Positions 6,830-15,891 are shown, numbered from the stretch's first letter. The stretch is 64,000 bases of DNA from Oscillospiraceae bacterium (GCA_017545185.1 JAFWQJ010000073.1:1-64000), one strand, 5' to 3'. The notes: a model not told the origin generated them from the sequence alone. Numbers and translations are program-made.

Positions 6830-7393
6830 TCAGCCGGCAAATTCTGCTCTGCCGTCGCGGAACAGATTGCCGCCCAAAGAGTCGATCGCAACAAGCAGCG
6901 GAAACTCGGAAAGCTCCAGCCGCTTGACCGATTCGCAGCCGAGATCATCATACGCAATGACCTCGCACTTTGTAATATGCGCCGCAGCGAGTGCACCCGC
7001 ACCGCCGACTGCGCAGAAATAGACTGCATGATTGCGCACGATCGCATCACAGACCGCCTGCGAGCGTTCGCCCTTGCCGATCATGGCAAGCAGGCCGCTG
7101 TCCAGCAGCATCGGCGCGTAAGGATCCATTCTGCCGGAGGTCGTCGGACCGCACGCCCCGATCGGACGTCCGGGCGGCGCGGCAGTCGGCCCCGCATAGT
7201 AGATGACAGCGTCCTTCAGCGGAAACGGCAGCGCATCGGTCCCCTGCTCCTTCATGGCAGCAGTGAGCCGTTTATGTGCCGCGTCGCGGGAGGTATACAC
7301 CGTCCCTGAAAGGATCACCCGATCACCGGCGCGGAGTGCCTGCTGCTCTCTGACGAGCGCCGGCAGATCGGAGACATTGCATTTGTATTCCAT
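6830..7393 (-). CDS. Fumarase / L-tartrate dehydratase class I, beta subunit (no alpha partner nearby)
   Basis: The 187-residue protein is the C-terminal (beta) half of iron-sulfur class I hydro-lyases, which interconvert fumarate and malate or dehydrate tartrate. Family blocks seen are GTVYTSRDAAHKR near residue 30, YYAGPTAAPPGRPIGACGPT at about 65-85, TSGRMD, GKG and YFCAVGGAGALAA. The active enzyme needs the alpha subunit that binds the [4Fe-4S] cluster; it normally lies directly upstream, but here the upstream gene is a DivIVA-like coiled coil only 6 bases away. The alpha gene must be elsewhere or lost. The ribosome binding site is weak (GGAACTG). Confidence 0.85.
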   Translation of the reverse strand: MEYKCNVSDLPALVREQQALRAGDRVILSGTVYTSRDAAHKRLTAAMKEQGTDALPFPLKDAVIYYAGPTAAPPGRPIGACGPTTSGRMDPYAPMLLDSGLLAMIGKGERSQAVCDAIVRNHAVYFCAVGGAGALAAAHITKCEVIAYDDLGCESVKRLELSEFPLLVAIDSLGGNLFRDGRAEFAG

Positions 7394-7399
7394 GAACGA

Positions 7400-8830
7400 T
7401 CAGTTCCAGCCGTTGCCGTTATCGCCGGCTCTTTCGGCCAGATCATCAAAATCGAACTCGCTCTTTCCGACCTTCTCGAAGGACTTGGAAGCGACCTCAT
7501 CGAAGCTGTCAAAGGTCGGCACATCGTCGTCGTCGCCGACGGTATTGCGTGCCTCGGAGATGACATTCTTCGCCTCGGAGAGACGGCTGCCCGCCTGACC
7601 GGAGAGGTTCTCGAGCACGAGAGAGATCTCGTTGAACTTCTTGGAAACGGAGTCGATCTCGCTGCGGAGCAGTGCGCGGACTGTTCTTGCAGTTTCGGTC
7701 GTGGTCTTGGTGCGCTTCTCGGCATCCTCGAGGGAGGCGCGGACAGATTCCTCAGCATCTGCGACGATCTGGATCGCCTTTGCATCGGCATCGTTCTGCT
7801 TCTTCTCCGCCTCGGTATTTGCATTGCTGATCGTCTCATCAGCCTGCTTGTTCGCATCCGCAATGGTCTGCTCAGCCTGACGGTTCGCATCTGCAATGGT
7901 CTGCTCAGCCTTGGTATTGGCATCCGAAATAATGGTCTCAGCCTGTGCCTTTGCGTCGCTGATGCGCTTGTCAGCTTCCTTTCTCGCCTCGGAAGTGACC
8001 TTCTTCGCAGTCATCTGTGCTTCCATGAACAGAGCGCCCATATCGAAGCTGCTGTCTGCGCTGTTCTCCTTCAGCTCCGCGACCTGGGAACGGAGATCGT
8101 CGATCTCGCGGTCCTTGTCTGCGATCGAAGCATCCTTCTCGATCATGAGTGCTTCATACTCGGCGAGCTTCTGGAGATCGGCTTCGCTGGAAAGGCCTGC
8201 CGATTCCTCGATCATCGTATTCTTGGTCTCGAGCTCGGAACGCAGCGCAGCGACCTGCTGCTCGGATTCGGCAAGCTGGCTCTGCAGTGCCGCGACCTGT
8301 GCGGCAGCCTCGCCTGCGTCACCGCCTGCGACCGCCTGTGCAGCCGCATTTGCGAGATCCTGACGCAGAGACTCGTTGTCCTCGTTCAGGGTCGTCAGAC
8401 GGCTTTCCAGCTCAGTGACCTTATTGTTCAGTTCAAGCTGTTCTTCTCTTGCGAGCTCCAGCTCAGCCTGCGCGGAAGCAAGATCCGCTCTTGCATCGGT
8501 CGCATCCTGTCTGGCAGCCTCGAAATCTGCGATCGGGACGCCGCCCTCGCCGCCTTCGATGACCGGGCGGTTCTTGAGCTCATCCTGCGCAGCACGCAGC
8601 TGGTTCTTGGTGGTACCGAGCTCACCGCGGAGGCGGGTCAGCTCGGACTCGTACTCGGCTTCCTTTTGTTCATTCAGACCGCCGCCCGCTTCTGCACGCT
8701 TTTTCAGTTCGTCGTTCTGCTCCTGCAAAGCATAGATCTGGGAGTTCAGCTCGTCAACATAAGCTAAAACGTCCTCTTTCACAAAACCGCCGCCGATTTT
8801 TGTCGTTCTCAAAACATTTGGCTGATCCAT
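7400..8830 (-). CDS. DivIVA-domain coiled-coil protein
   Basis: The 476-residue protein begins with a DivIVA-like motif (VLRTTKIGGGFVKEDVLAYV, residues about 6-25), followed by a very long coiled coil to about residue 430 rich in Ala/Glu/Gln. Within it, around residues 280-370, is an A-x-A-x-x-I-I-x-[DN]-A type repeat (AQAETIISDANTKAEQTIAD), as in ATP-synthase-b-like and DivIVA/Wag31-like proteins. DivIVA proteins mark curved membrane at poles and septa and recruit division or wall machinery. The acidic tail (DDDDVPTFDSFDE) is disordered. It precedes the ftsZ-dcw cluster's terminator, which fits a division role, and has its own promoter. Confidence 0.8.
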   Translation of the reverse strand: MDQPNVLRTTKIGGGFVKEDVLAYVDELNSQIYALQEQNDELKKRAEAGGGLNEQKEAEYESELTRLRGELGTTKNQLRAAQDELKNRPVIEGGEGGVPIADFEAARQDATDARADLASAQAELELAREEQLELNNKVTELESRLTTLNEDNESLRQDLANAAAQAVAGGDAGEAAAQVAALQSQLAESEQQVAALRSELETKNTMIEESAGLSSEADLQKLAEYEALMIEKDASIADKDREIDDLRSQVAELKENSADSSFDMGALFMEAQMTAKKVTSEARKEADKRISDAKAQAETIISDANTKAEQTIADANRQAEQTIADANKQADETISNANTEAEKKQNDADAKAIQIVADAEESVRASLEDAEKRTKTTTETARTVRALLRSEIDSVSKKFNEISLVLENLSGQAGSRLSEAKNVISEARNTVGDDDDVPTFDSFDEVASKSFEKVGKSEFDFDDLAERAGDNGNGWN

Positions 8831-8975
8831 AAGTTACGCTCCAATCCTCCGCAAAAAAATGAAATATTGCATGGTGCTCCGGGAAAACAGAACGGCGAAC
8901 ATCCGGCAGCTGTTCGCGGATGCAGCTGCGAAATATCACTCACCGTATAACACCTTCCCTTCTGTACCATATCTT

Positions 8976-9004
8976 ATAATACCATATTTTCAAACTTTTT
9001 GCAA
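8976..9004 (-). promoter_or_regulatory. Promoter of the DivIVA-like gene
   Basis: Minus strand TTGCAA (8999-9004), 17 bases, TATTAT (8976-8981). The ftsZ promoter uses the same unusual -35, TTGCAA. The leader is about 140 bases. Confidence 0.7.
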
Positions 9005-9082
9005 GGCACGGAATGACGAAATATCAGACATATTTTCGTGCATTTTCACCAATAATCCTTTCGTATTTCCGGAACAATCGAC

Positions 9083-9119
9083 AAAAAACAGCAGGCCGCC
9101 GGCATTTCGGCGACCTGCT
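9083..9119 (-). terminator. Terminator of the dcw/ftsZ transcript
   Basis: AGCAGG-TCGCCG pairs with CGGCGG-CCTGCT around a short AAATGC loop (9090-9119), followed on the minus strand by TTTTTT. It closes the division cluster. Confidence 0.85.
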
Positions 9120-9138
9120 TGACATCTCAGGAAACAGA

Positions 9139-10299
9139 TTATTTCTTATCGAGGATCTTGAAGATCTCGGAAAGATCGTCGTCATCGTCCAGACGCGGGA
9201 TCGCGGAGGACTGACGCGGCTGCTGCTGCTTGCGCGGCTCGACCGGGACGAAGCCCTCAACAAGCGGATTCTTGACCGGGATCGGTGCCTTCTGCTTGTT
9301 GTCAGCCGGGATCGGAACGTCGTCGATGACTTCCTTGTCGTCCTCGTCATAGCCTGCAGCGATGACAGTGATGATCATCTCGTCGTTCATTTCTTCCTTG
9401 AACGCCGTACCGAGGATGACCTCAACGCCCGGCGCTGCGGTCTCGGTGATCTTCTGCGTTGCTGCATCGACTTCGGCAGAGAGCACATCCTCGCTCATTG
9501 CGATGTTGATGAGCAGTCTCTTTGCGCCGTTGATCGAGGTCTCAAGCAGCGGGCTGGAGATAACTGCATTCGCAGCCTCGTCCGCCTTGCTCTTGCCTGC
9601 GCCGTGGCCGATCGCCATGTGCGCATAGCCTGCGCCCTTCATGATCGTGGAAACATCGGCGAAGTCGAGGTTGATGTAGCCGTCCTCGACGATTAGGTCA
9701 GAGATCGACTTGACACCGGTCTTCAGGATATCGTCCGCCATGGCAAAGCTCTGACGCATGGTCAGCGGCTTGTCAAGACCGACCAGCAGACGCTCATTCG
9801 GAATAATGACGAGCGAATCCACATATTTTTTGAGTGTTTCGATGCCGCGCTCAGCCTGTGCCATTTTCTGCTCGCGCTCGAACGCGAACGGCTTGGTCAC
9901 GACTGCGACGGTCAGGATGCCGAGCTCCTGCGCGATCTGTGCAACGACAGGTGCAGCACCGGTGCCGGTACCGCCGCCCATGCCTGCGGTAATGAAGATC
10001 ATGTCCGCGCCCTTGAGTGCGTTGCTGATCTCATCGCGGTTCTCCTCGGCCGACTGTCTGCCGACTTCCGGTCTGTTGCCCGCGCCGCGGCCCTTGGTCA
10101 GCTTTGCGCCGATCTGGATTCTTGTGGGAGCTTTGGAGTTGAGCAGCGCCTTTGCATCGGTGTTCACGGCAATATACTCGATGTTCTTCACATCCGCCTG
10201 AACCATGCAGTCCAGCGCGTTTCCGCCGCCGCCGCCGACACCGACGACCTTAATATTCACCTGCGGGTCAAATGAATCTTCATAAACAAAATCAGTCAT
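9139..10299 (-). CDS. ftsZ: Cell division protein FtsZ
   Basis: The 386-residue tubulin homologue polymerises with GTP into the Z-ring that recruits the division machinery. GVGGGGGNALD lies in the N-terminal nucleotide pocket, and the tubulin signature GGGTGTG is visible in ITAGMGGGTGTGAAPVVA. The T7-loop region has NLDFADV. The C-terminal linker is Pro/Gln-rich, and the tail ends IPRLDDDDDLSEIFKILDKK, the acidic-hydrophobic peptide that binds FtsA/SepF/ZapA-type partners. GGAGGAAC precedes the ATG at 10297-10299; the open frame before it is leader. It is the last gene of the dcw run and has its own promoter. Confidence 0.97.
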   Translation of the reverse strand: MTDFVYEDSFDPQVNIKVVGVGGGGGNALDCMVQADVKNIEYIAVNTDAKALLNSKAPTRIQIGAKLTKGRGAGNRPEVGRQSAEENRDEISNALKGADMIFITAGMGGGTGTGAAPVVAQIAQELGILTVAVVTKPFAFEREQKMAQAERGIETLKKYVDSLVIIPNERLLVGLDKPLTMRQSFAMADDILKTGVKSISDLIVEDGYINLDFADVSTIMKGAGYAHMAIGHGAGKSKADEAANAVISSPLLETSINGAKRLLINIAMSEDVLSAEVDAATQKITETAAPGVEVILGTAFKEEMNDEMIITVIAAGYDEDDKEVIDDVPIPADNKQKAPIPVKNPLVEGFVPVEPRKQQQPRQSSAIPRLDDDDDLSEIFKILDKK

Positions 10300-10366
10300 C
10301 AAAGTTCCTCCATTTCGACAGCCCGGTTGGGTCGGGTAGACTGAGCCGCCTACAAACATATATTAC

Positions 10367-10395
10367 ATTTTATCACGTTTTCCGGTACATTGCAA
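10367..10395 (-). promoter_or_regulatory. Promoter directly upstream of ftsZ
   Basis: Minus strand TTGCAA (10390-10395), 17 bases, TAAAAT (10367-10372). It gives ftsZ expression independent of the long mraZ transcript. Confidence 0.75.
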
Positions 10396-10447
10396 GTGCA
10401 TTTGGAGTTTTCGTGCTTTTGCACAAATCAAATTTGCATTATATAGC

Positions 10448-11401
10448 CTATTCCGGCAGTTTTGCTGTTGTTTGTACAGCGTTTCCGACAGATTCCGCGG
10501 ATGTCACAGACGAAGTTGTTGTGCCGGATGCCGTTGTGCGCGTCACGACCGTGTAGCGCGGCGGTGCCGTCGTGACGGCAGGCGCTGCCTTGCCGGAGCC
10601 GTTTTTGCCGTCCTTCCGGATCATATCCGCAGGGATCTCGGAGATCTGGTTGTTGCCGATCATCGTCAGCTCGTATTCGCGCCCGGGCGTCAGATGCTCG
10701 ATCGTCTTGGCCGCGAACCGCAGCTTATAGACCGCATCGGATGCCGTCCCCATGTGGAACAGTACATTATCGCCGAACTGCACGAGAATATCGCTCTGAT
10801 CCGTCATGTCGATCGACACAATTTGTTCATTCTTGCACTCCGAAACGGCAGCGGTCAGCGTCTTCAGCACGTTGTCGCGCTTCTCGTCCTCGGAGCGTAG
10901 CACCATGCCGATCGTACCCTGTGCGGGATTGTATCCGGTGATGATGATGAGCCCCTCCTTCGGTGCCCCCTTGAGCTCCTCCAGAACACGGTTCGATGCA
11001 CTAACCAGCAGGTAGCCGTAGCTCTGCGAAATGTTCGCGACGGGCTCTGCCTTCTCGACCTTGATCTCAACGGTCGAGGGGAAGATCCTGCGCACGGTCA
11101 CCTTCTCTGCATAAGCAACGTGAACACGTACTTTTTCCGCTGCGATCGCCGCGTCCAGACGGACAAGATTGTCCTGATAGGAGATGCCGCTGAGGGTAAC
11201 GATATCCGCATCCGGCACATCGGTCTCATTGATGACGACGATCTCCGTAATATTAAAAAACAGCGTCATGGAAAGCGCGATTCCGAGCCCGAGCACAAGC
11301 ACCGCGACCAGCGTAAAATACGTGGTGTGCAGACGGGTCCTGCGCCGCCTGCGCTTGGTGCTCTGCTGCCGTCTGACGCTTGTCTTTTCGACGTCCCGCA
11401 A
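10448..11401 (-). CDS. ftsQ: Cell division protein FtsQ/DivIB
   Basis: The 317-residue bitopic protein links the septal synthase to FtsB/FtsL. A very basic N-terminus (TKRRRRRTR) is followed by one membrane segment (LVAVLVLGLGIALSMTLFF), then a POTRA domain (ITEIVVINETDVPDADIVTL) and the FtsQ beta domain (VRRIFPSTVEIKVEKAEPVA). The C-terminal tail is a Thr/Ser/Ala-rich extracellular extension. The start is a TTG at 11399-11401, 6 bases after AAAGGAGG; the ATG beside the ribosome binding site is in another frame. It ends in TAG, rare in this window. Confidence 0.9.
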   Translation of the reverse strand: MRDVEKTSVRRQQSTKRRRRRTRLHTTYFTLVAVLVLGLGIALSMTLFFNITEIVVINETDVPDADIVTLSGISYQDNLVRLDAAIAAEKVRVHVAYAEKVTVRRIFPSTVEIKVEKAEPVANISQSYGYLLVSASNRVLEELKGAPKEGLIIITGYNPAQGTIGMVLRSEDEKRDNVLKTLTAAVSECKNEQIVSIDMTDQSDILVQFGDNVLFHMGTASDAVYKLRFAAKTIEHLTPGREYELTMIGNNQISEIPADMIRKDGKNGSGKAAPAVTTAPPRYTVVTRTTASGTTTSSVTSAESVGNAVQTTAKLPE

Positions 11402-11464
11402 AGGGCATCCTCCTTTCCTGATGATCCGCAAAACGCAAAAACCGAAGAATATTGCACAACCCTC

Positions 11465-11611
11465 TGTGGAAAACCTGCGCGGATTTTCTATGCTGTTTTC
11501 CCACAATTTCCACAGAGTTTTCAACACTTTGAGCTCGTATCTACGCCGAAAGCGGCCGTTTTGCGCATCGAAATTCAACAGTTTTGCACTGTTTCCACAG
11601 AGTTTTCAACA
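11465..11611. promoter_or_regulatory. Cluster of DnaA-box-like sequences between murA and ftsQ
   Basis: The 212-base gap holds TGTGGAAAA (11465-11473, one mismatch to TGTGGATAA), TTTCCCACA (11497-11505) and a perfect 20-base direct repeat at 11507-11526 and 11592-11611. Each repeat copy contains TTTCCACA and TTTTCAACA, the arrangement seen in Firmicute origin regions (TTTCCACAGAGTTATCAACA-like). DnaA binding here is inferred; no dnaA or dnaN gene is in the window. Confidence 0.5.
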
Positions 11612-11613
11612 AT

Positions 11614-12912
11614 TCAGGCGCCGAGGCTTTGATTTTCCCGTTCTTTGGCAGAAAATCTGCATCTCCGGACATCCCCGCCGAGACTGTGGAAAGTCTCTGC
11701 AAAATGCTCATATCCCCGGTCGAGGTGATGCAGCGCCCGCAGATCGGTCTCGCCCTCTGCGGCAAAGGCTGCAACGGCCATAGCCGCGCCGCCTCTCAGG
11801 TCTGTCGCTGCGACGGCCGCCCCGTGCAGTCCGGGCACGCCGTTGATCTCCGCCTTTTTGCCGGAGACCCGGATATCCGCGCCCATTTCCAGCAGTGCGC
11901 CGACATGCCGGAACCGGCTGTCGAAGATCGTCTCCTCAATGATGCTTCTGCCCTTCGCGGTACAGAGCACCGCAGAGATCAGTGCCTGCGCATCGGTCGG
12001 AAATTCCGGATACGGCATCGTCTCTATGTACGGCACCGCTTTCAGTCTGTCTGTCCGTTTCAGCGTCAGGACGCCGCCCTGCTCCGTGATGCTGCAGCCT
12101 GCCGCTTCCAGCACCTGCGTGCAGCTTTCGATATGCGCCGGAACAGCGCCGTGCAGACTAACGGAGCCGCCCGCTGCCGCACCTGCGCAAAGGTAGGTCA
12201 CCGCCGCGATCCGATCCGGCATCACGGCGTATTCGGTGCCGGTGAGCGGACTGCCGCCGGAAATGACGACCGTGCTCTCCCCTGCACCGGTGATCTTCGC
12301 ACCGCACTGATTCAGGAACCGTGCCAGATCAACGATCTCCGGCTCCCTTGCCGCGTTGATCAGAACGGTCTCGCCCTCCGCGCAGACCGCCGCCATGATG
12401 ACATTTTCGGTCACGCCGACGGACGGCAGCTTCAGACGGATCCCCGTACCGCGGAGCTTCTCCGCCGTGCAGACGATCCTGCCTTCCTCCTCGCGGATCT
12501 TCACACCCATCTGGCGCATCGCCGCAAGATGCAGGTCGATCGGTCTGGGACCCAGCTCGCAGCCGCCCGGCATCGACAGCGTACACCGCCGCATCCTGCC
12601 GAGGATCGGCCCCAGAAACATAATGGACGAGCGCATCGCCCGCATATCGGCATCCGGGATCTCATAGCTGCCGGAACCGGAATACCGGATCGTAACGGTA
12701 TTCCCCTCTGCCCTGCAGCGGCATCCGAGCCTGTTGAGGATCCGGCTTGCCGCATAGACATCCGAAAGCTGCGGAACTCTGTGCAGAACAGTCTCCCCGT
12801 CACAGAGCAAAGCCGCCGCCATGAGCGGAAGGGCGCTGTTTTTCGCACCCTGCACGGTGATCTCCCCGCAAAGCGGCTTCCCGCCTCTGATCCGCAGAAT
12901 ATCCTCTGTCAT
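11614..12912 (-). CDS. murA: UDP-N-acetylglucosamine 1-carboxyvinyltransferase
   Basis: The 432-residue enzyme transfers enolpyruvate from PEP to UDP-GlcNAc, the first committed step of peptidoglycan synthesis. The N-terminal substrate loop KPLCGEITVQGAKNSALP is present. The catalytic cysteine, also the fosfomycin target, lies in the loop MPGGCELGPRPIDLH at about residue 116. The C-terminal DLRGGAAMAVAAFAAEG block is also typical. Start: AGAGGTG lies 8 bases before the ATG at 12910-12912; six more upstream codons are open but lack a site. murA sits between murG and ftsQ. Confidence 0.95.
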   Translation of the reverse strand: MTEDILRIRGGKPLCGEITVQGAKNSALPLMAAALLCDGETVLHRVPQLSDVYAASRILNRLGCRCRAEGNTVTIRYSGSGSYEIPDADMRAMRSSIMFLGPILGRMRRCTLSMPGGCELGPRPIDLHLAAMRQMGVKIREEEGRIVCTAEKLRGTGIRLKLPSVGVTENVIMAAVCAEGETVLINAAREPEIVDLARFLNQCGAKITGAGESTVVISGGSPLTGTEYAVMPDRIAAVTYLCAGAAAGGSVSLHGAVPAHIESCTQVLEAAGCSITEQGGVLTLKRTDRLKAVPYIETMPYPEFPTDAQALISAVLCTAKGRSIIEETIFDSRFRHVGALLEMGADIRVSGKKAEINGVPGLHGAAVAATDLRGGAAMAVAAFAAEGETDLRALHHLDRGYEHFAETFHSLGGDVRRCRFSAKERENQSLGA

Positions 12913-12999
12913 TTTGCTCACCTCTCGCATCCGGCCGCAGCCGTTTTGCTTTAGCGTATGCCGCAGCGCGGCATTCTGTGCGGATTCGGTCGGAAGGGG

Positions 13000-14124
13000 T
13001 CAGCCCTTCATGCCCGTGATCTCCGCAATGACCTTCCAGATCCGGTCGTTCGTGTCAGCCGGGAACTGCGCCCCCGCGCGCTGCCCCATGGCAATGCGCT
13101 TTACGGGATTCCGGTACAGCTCCGTGATGACCTCTCTGAGCTTTTCTGCGGTCAGATCCTTCTGTTCAATGACGATCGCGGCGCCGGCCTTGCCGAGCAC
13201 CATTGCGTTGTAATACTGGTGATTCTCCGCCGCAGCCGGGTACGGGATCAGCACGGAAGCCCGTCCGACCGCCTCCAGCTCGCTGAGCGTCGATGCACCT
13301 GCGCGGCTGATGACGAGATCCGCAGCCGCCAGACAGACATCCATGTCGCGGATGTATTCGGTCACGCGGATACGCTTGTCCCCCGCAATGCCGAGCTGTT
13401 CCATTGCCTGCGGAAAGCTGTCTCTGCCGTGCTTGCCATAGGCGTGGATATGGTTGATGTTCATGTCCGAATCCAGATGCCACTTGATGAGCTCCGGCAT
13501 CAGGTCATTCAGGCATTTGGCGCCCTGACTGCCGCCGAACGAGAGCACCGTCATGTCGCCGTCAAAGCCGAGCTGCCGCTTTGCCTGCTCGCGGCTCCTG
13601 CGCGTCAGACTGCTCCGCACCGGCAGACCCGTCAGGACGGTTTTCGTCCCCGCCGGGAAATACTGCTTTGCCGCATCAAAGGTCATCATGACGGCCTTTG
13701 CCTTTTTCGCCAGCAGCTTATTCGTCACGCCGGGAAATGCATTCTGCTCATGCACGGCGGTCGGGATCCCGAGCTGCTGTGCCGCACGGATGACCGCACC
13801 GGACGCATAGCCGCCGGTACCGATCGCGATATCCGGCTGAAACTGTCTGACGACTGCACGGGCATGTCCGGCCGCTTTTGCCAGAAGCCCCACGGCCTTC
13901 ACATTCCGGATGATGTTCTGCGGGCTGAGACTGCGCTGGAATCCGGCCGCCTCCACATATTCCATTTTGTAGCCGGCGGCGGGGATCAGCTCCGCCTCCA
14001 TGCCGTCCGGCGTACCGACAAACAGAAATTCCGCATCCGGCACATGCTCCGCGATGATGCCCGCGATCGCAAGTCCGGGATTGATATGTCCGCCCGTGCC
14101 GCCGCACGCGATCAGAACCTTCAT
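13000..14124 (-). CDS. murG: Undecaprenyl-PP-MurNAc-pentapeptide GlcNAc transferase
   Basis: The 374-residue peripheral GT28 glycosyltransferase converts lipid I to lipid II on the inner face of the membrane. It starts MKVLIACGGTGGHINPGLA with the Gly-rich lipid-binding loop GGTGGH, carries a second Gly loop GTGGYASG and the diphosphate loop FGGSQGAK. The donor-binding site shows SRAGASTLSELEAVG then PYPAAAENHQYYNA. The frame is open 107 codons upstream through the Nudix gene in another phase, but AAAGGAG marks the ATG at 14122-14124, which matches family length. Confidence 0.96.
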   Translation of the reverse strand: MKVLIACGGTGGHINPGLAIAGIIAEHVPDAEFLFVGTPDGMEAELIPAAGYKMEYVEAAGFQRSLSPQNIIRNVKAVGLLAKAAGHARAVVRQFQPDIAIGTGGYASGAVIRAAQQLGIPTAVHEQNAFPGVTNKLLAKKAKAVMMTFDAAKQYFPAGTKTVLTGLPVRSSLTRRSREQAKRQLGFDGDMTVLSFGGSQGAKCLNDLMPELIKWHLDSDMNINHIHAYGKHGRDSFPQAMEQLGIAGDKRIRVTEYIRDMDVCLAAADLVISRAGASTLSELEAVGRASVLIPYPAAAENHQYYNAMVLGKAGAAIVIEQKDLTAEKLREVITELYRNPVKRIAMGQRAGAQFPADTNDRIWKVIAEITGMKG

Positions 14125-14138
14125 AGCTTTGGTCTCCT

Positions 14139-14639
14139 TTATTCCTGAAACAGATCGGGATAGCGCTCCGTCAGCAGCGAAGCCTGAAGCGGGATCGCCT
14201 GTTTCGCCGCCGCCAGCTTCAGATATTCCGACGGCCGTACCCATTTTGCCGCATCGGTCTCGCCCGCAAGCAGGCGGACCGCACTGATCGGCACATCCTT
14301 CCGCAAAAGGAAATATGCATGAATGCAGTCTTTCCATGTGACGGACCCGCGGCATTCCAGCTCGGATTCCGTCACGCGGATGCCGGTCTCCTCGTACAGC
14401 TCGCGGACGGCGCCCTGTGCGGCCGTCTCGCCGGACTGCACGCATCCGGCCGTATTTTCCCAGCAGTGCGCAAAGGTCTTTTCTTTTGCGCGTCTTGTCA
14501 AAAGGATCTCACCGCGGCTGTTCACCGTCACGATGCTGACGGTCAGCACGCGCCGCCCCTCCGGGATGCCTGTTCCGCGTACAACCGTCTCCCCTGTCCT
14601 GTTTCCGTCTTTGTCATACAGATCAAGGATCTCCGGCAT
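14139..14639 (-). CDS. NUDIX hydrolase inserted in the dcw cluster
   Basis: The 166-residue Nudix protein has a perfect Nudix box at about residues 65-87: GCVQSGETAAQGAVRELYEE followed by TGI (G-x5-E-x7-R-E-U-x-E-E-x-G-U). Upstream is the LTVSIVTVNSRGEILLTRRA strand and WENTAGCV, as in the YfcD/isopentenyl-diphosphate-isomerase-like branch. It would cleave a nucleoside-diphosphate-linked substrate or act as an IPP isomerase-like enzyme; the sequence does not decide. It lies 18 bases after ftsW and 14 before murG, so it is co-transcribed with wall genes, an uncommon place for a Nudix gene. Confidence 0.88.
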   Translation of the reverse strand: MPEILDLYDKDGNRTGETVVRGTGIPEGRRVLTVSIVTVNSRGEILLTRRAKEKTFAHCWENTAGCVQSGETAAQGAVRELYEETGIRVTESELECRGSVTWKDCIHAYFLLRKDVPISAVRLLAGETDAAKWVRPSEYLKLAAAKQAIPLQASLLTERYPDLFQE

Positions 14640-14657
14640 TCCGGAACACCCCTTTCG

Positions 14658-15863
14658 TCACTCCAACTTTGCCTGTCTGGAAATATTGAGCAGCACGCCC
14701 ATTTCGGCAAGCTGCATCATGAGCGCCGTTCCGCCGTAGGAGAAGAACGGCAGCGAAATACCCGTGTTCGGGATCGCATTGCTGACGACCGCGATATTGA
14801 GCAGCGCCTGCAGGCCGATATGCATAGTGAATCCGACTGCAACAAGCATCCCGAATTTGTCCTTAGCCTTTGCCGCGATATAGAACCCGCGGAAGATCAG
14901 CAGGCAGAACAGCAGAATGACCGTCACCGCGCCGACAAATCCGAACTCCTCGCAGAGAATCGCGAACACAAAGTCGTTCTGCGCTTCCGGCAGATACTGA
15001 TACTTCTGCCGCGAGGCACCGAGCCCCAATCCGAACATACCGCCCGAACCGATCGCGATCAGCGACTGGCAGGTCTGCCATGTCTCATCCTGCATATATT
15101 TTTCATTGAACGGGTCAAGCCATGAGAGAATGCGGTTCTGGAAATAGCCGATGCCCTTGCTGTGCATCAGATACAGCACGACGCAGGTCAGGCCGACCGC
15201 GCCGACCGCGATCAGAATCGCGAAATGCGTGGGTCTTGCGCCGCCGACGAAGATCAGCGTCAGTGCGAGCACGCCGATAATCAGCGTACCGGACAGATGC
15301 GGCTCCTTCATCATCAGCCCCGCAATCAGGCCGAGCATCAGCATATACGGCACAATGCCGTACCAGAAGGTTTTCATGCGGTGCTCGTTCCGGATGATCA
15401 GCATGGAGAAGAACAGTACGATCGAAATTTTCATCAGCTCCGAGGGCTGAAAGGTCATACCGCCGACTGCGATCCAGCGGCGTGCAAACGTGCCCTGATC
15501 CGAACCGATGCCCGGGATCAGAACCAGAATCAGCGTCAGCAGAGAAACACCGAACGCCGTACCGGAGACCCAGAGCTTCGAGAAAAGCTGATAGGGCACA
15601 ATGCTCAGAACGCCCATGACGACCAGTCCGGCCGCGGCAAATGCAAGCTGACGGGTCGCGTAATAGGTTCCGCTTCTGCCGTCCTCGATCGCAGCCGGAT
15701 ACGATGCGGAGAACATCATCAGAATGCCGATGACCAGCAGCGCAATGACAACGCCCAGCAGCACGCCGTCCAGATCGCTCTTGATGATGCGTCTGCCCTT
15801 TCCGGCGGGACGCATCCGCGGCTTGGTTCCGGCTCTTGTGAATTTTGCAGATGTCACTGCCAT
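14658..15863 (-). CDS. ftsW: Septal peptidoglycan polymerase FtsW/SpoVE (SEDS family)
   Basis: The 401-residue integral membrane protein with about ten membrane segments polymerises lipid II together with its class B PBP partner. SEDS signatures are visible: RRWIAVGGMTFQPSELMKIS near residue 130, KEPHLSGT (here H for the usual D), QSLIAIGSGGMFGLGLG and the C-terminal PNTGISLPFFSYGGTALM. The first 28 residues are basic and cytoplasmic. Its partner PBP is encoded three genes upstream. Confidence 0.95.
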   Translation of the reverse strand: MAVTSAKFTRAGTKPRMRPAGKGRRIIKSDLDGVLLGVVIALLVIGILMMFSASYPAAIEDGRSGTYYATRQLAFAAAGLVVMGVLSIVPYQLFSKLWVSGTAFGVSLLTLILVLIPGIGSDQGTFARRWIAVGGMTFQPSELMKISIVLFFSMLIIRNEHRMKTFWYGIVPYMLMLGLIAGLMMKEPHLSGTLIIGVLALTLIFVGGARPTHFAILIAVGAVGLTCVVLYLMHSKGIGYFQNRILSWLDPFNEKYMQDETWQTCQSLIAIGSGGMFGLGLGASRQKYQYLPEAQNDFVFAILCEEFGFVGAVTVILLFCLLIFRGFYIAAKAKDKFGMLVAVGFTMHIGLQALLNIAVVSNAIPNTGISLPFFSYGGTALMMQLAEMGVLLNISRQAKLE

Positions 15864-15891
15864 TTGTATCCGCTCCTGTTCTGCGTTCGGT

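Noticed and set aside
5769-7022. A 417-codon plus-strand open frame over the sigma-factor gene
   Set aside because: Most of it is antisense to a sigma factor with clear regions 2 and 4. The non-overlapping first 70 codons show no family or start signal.
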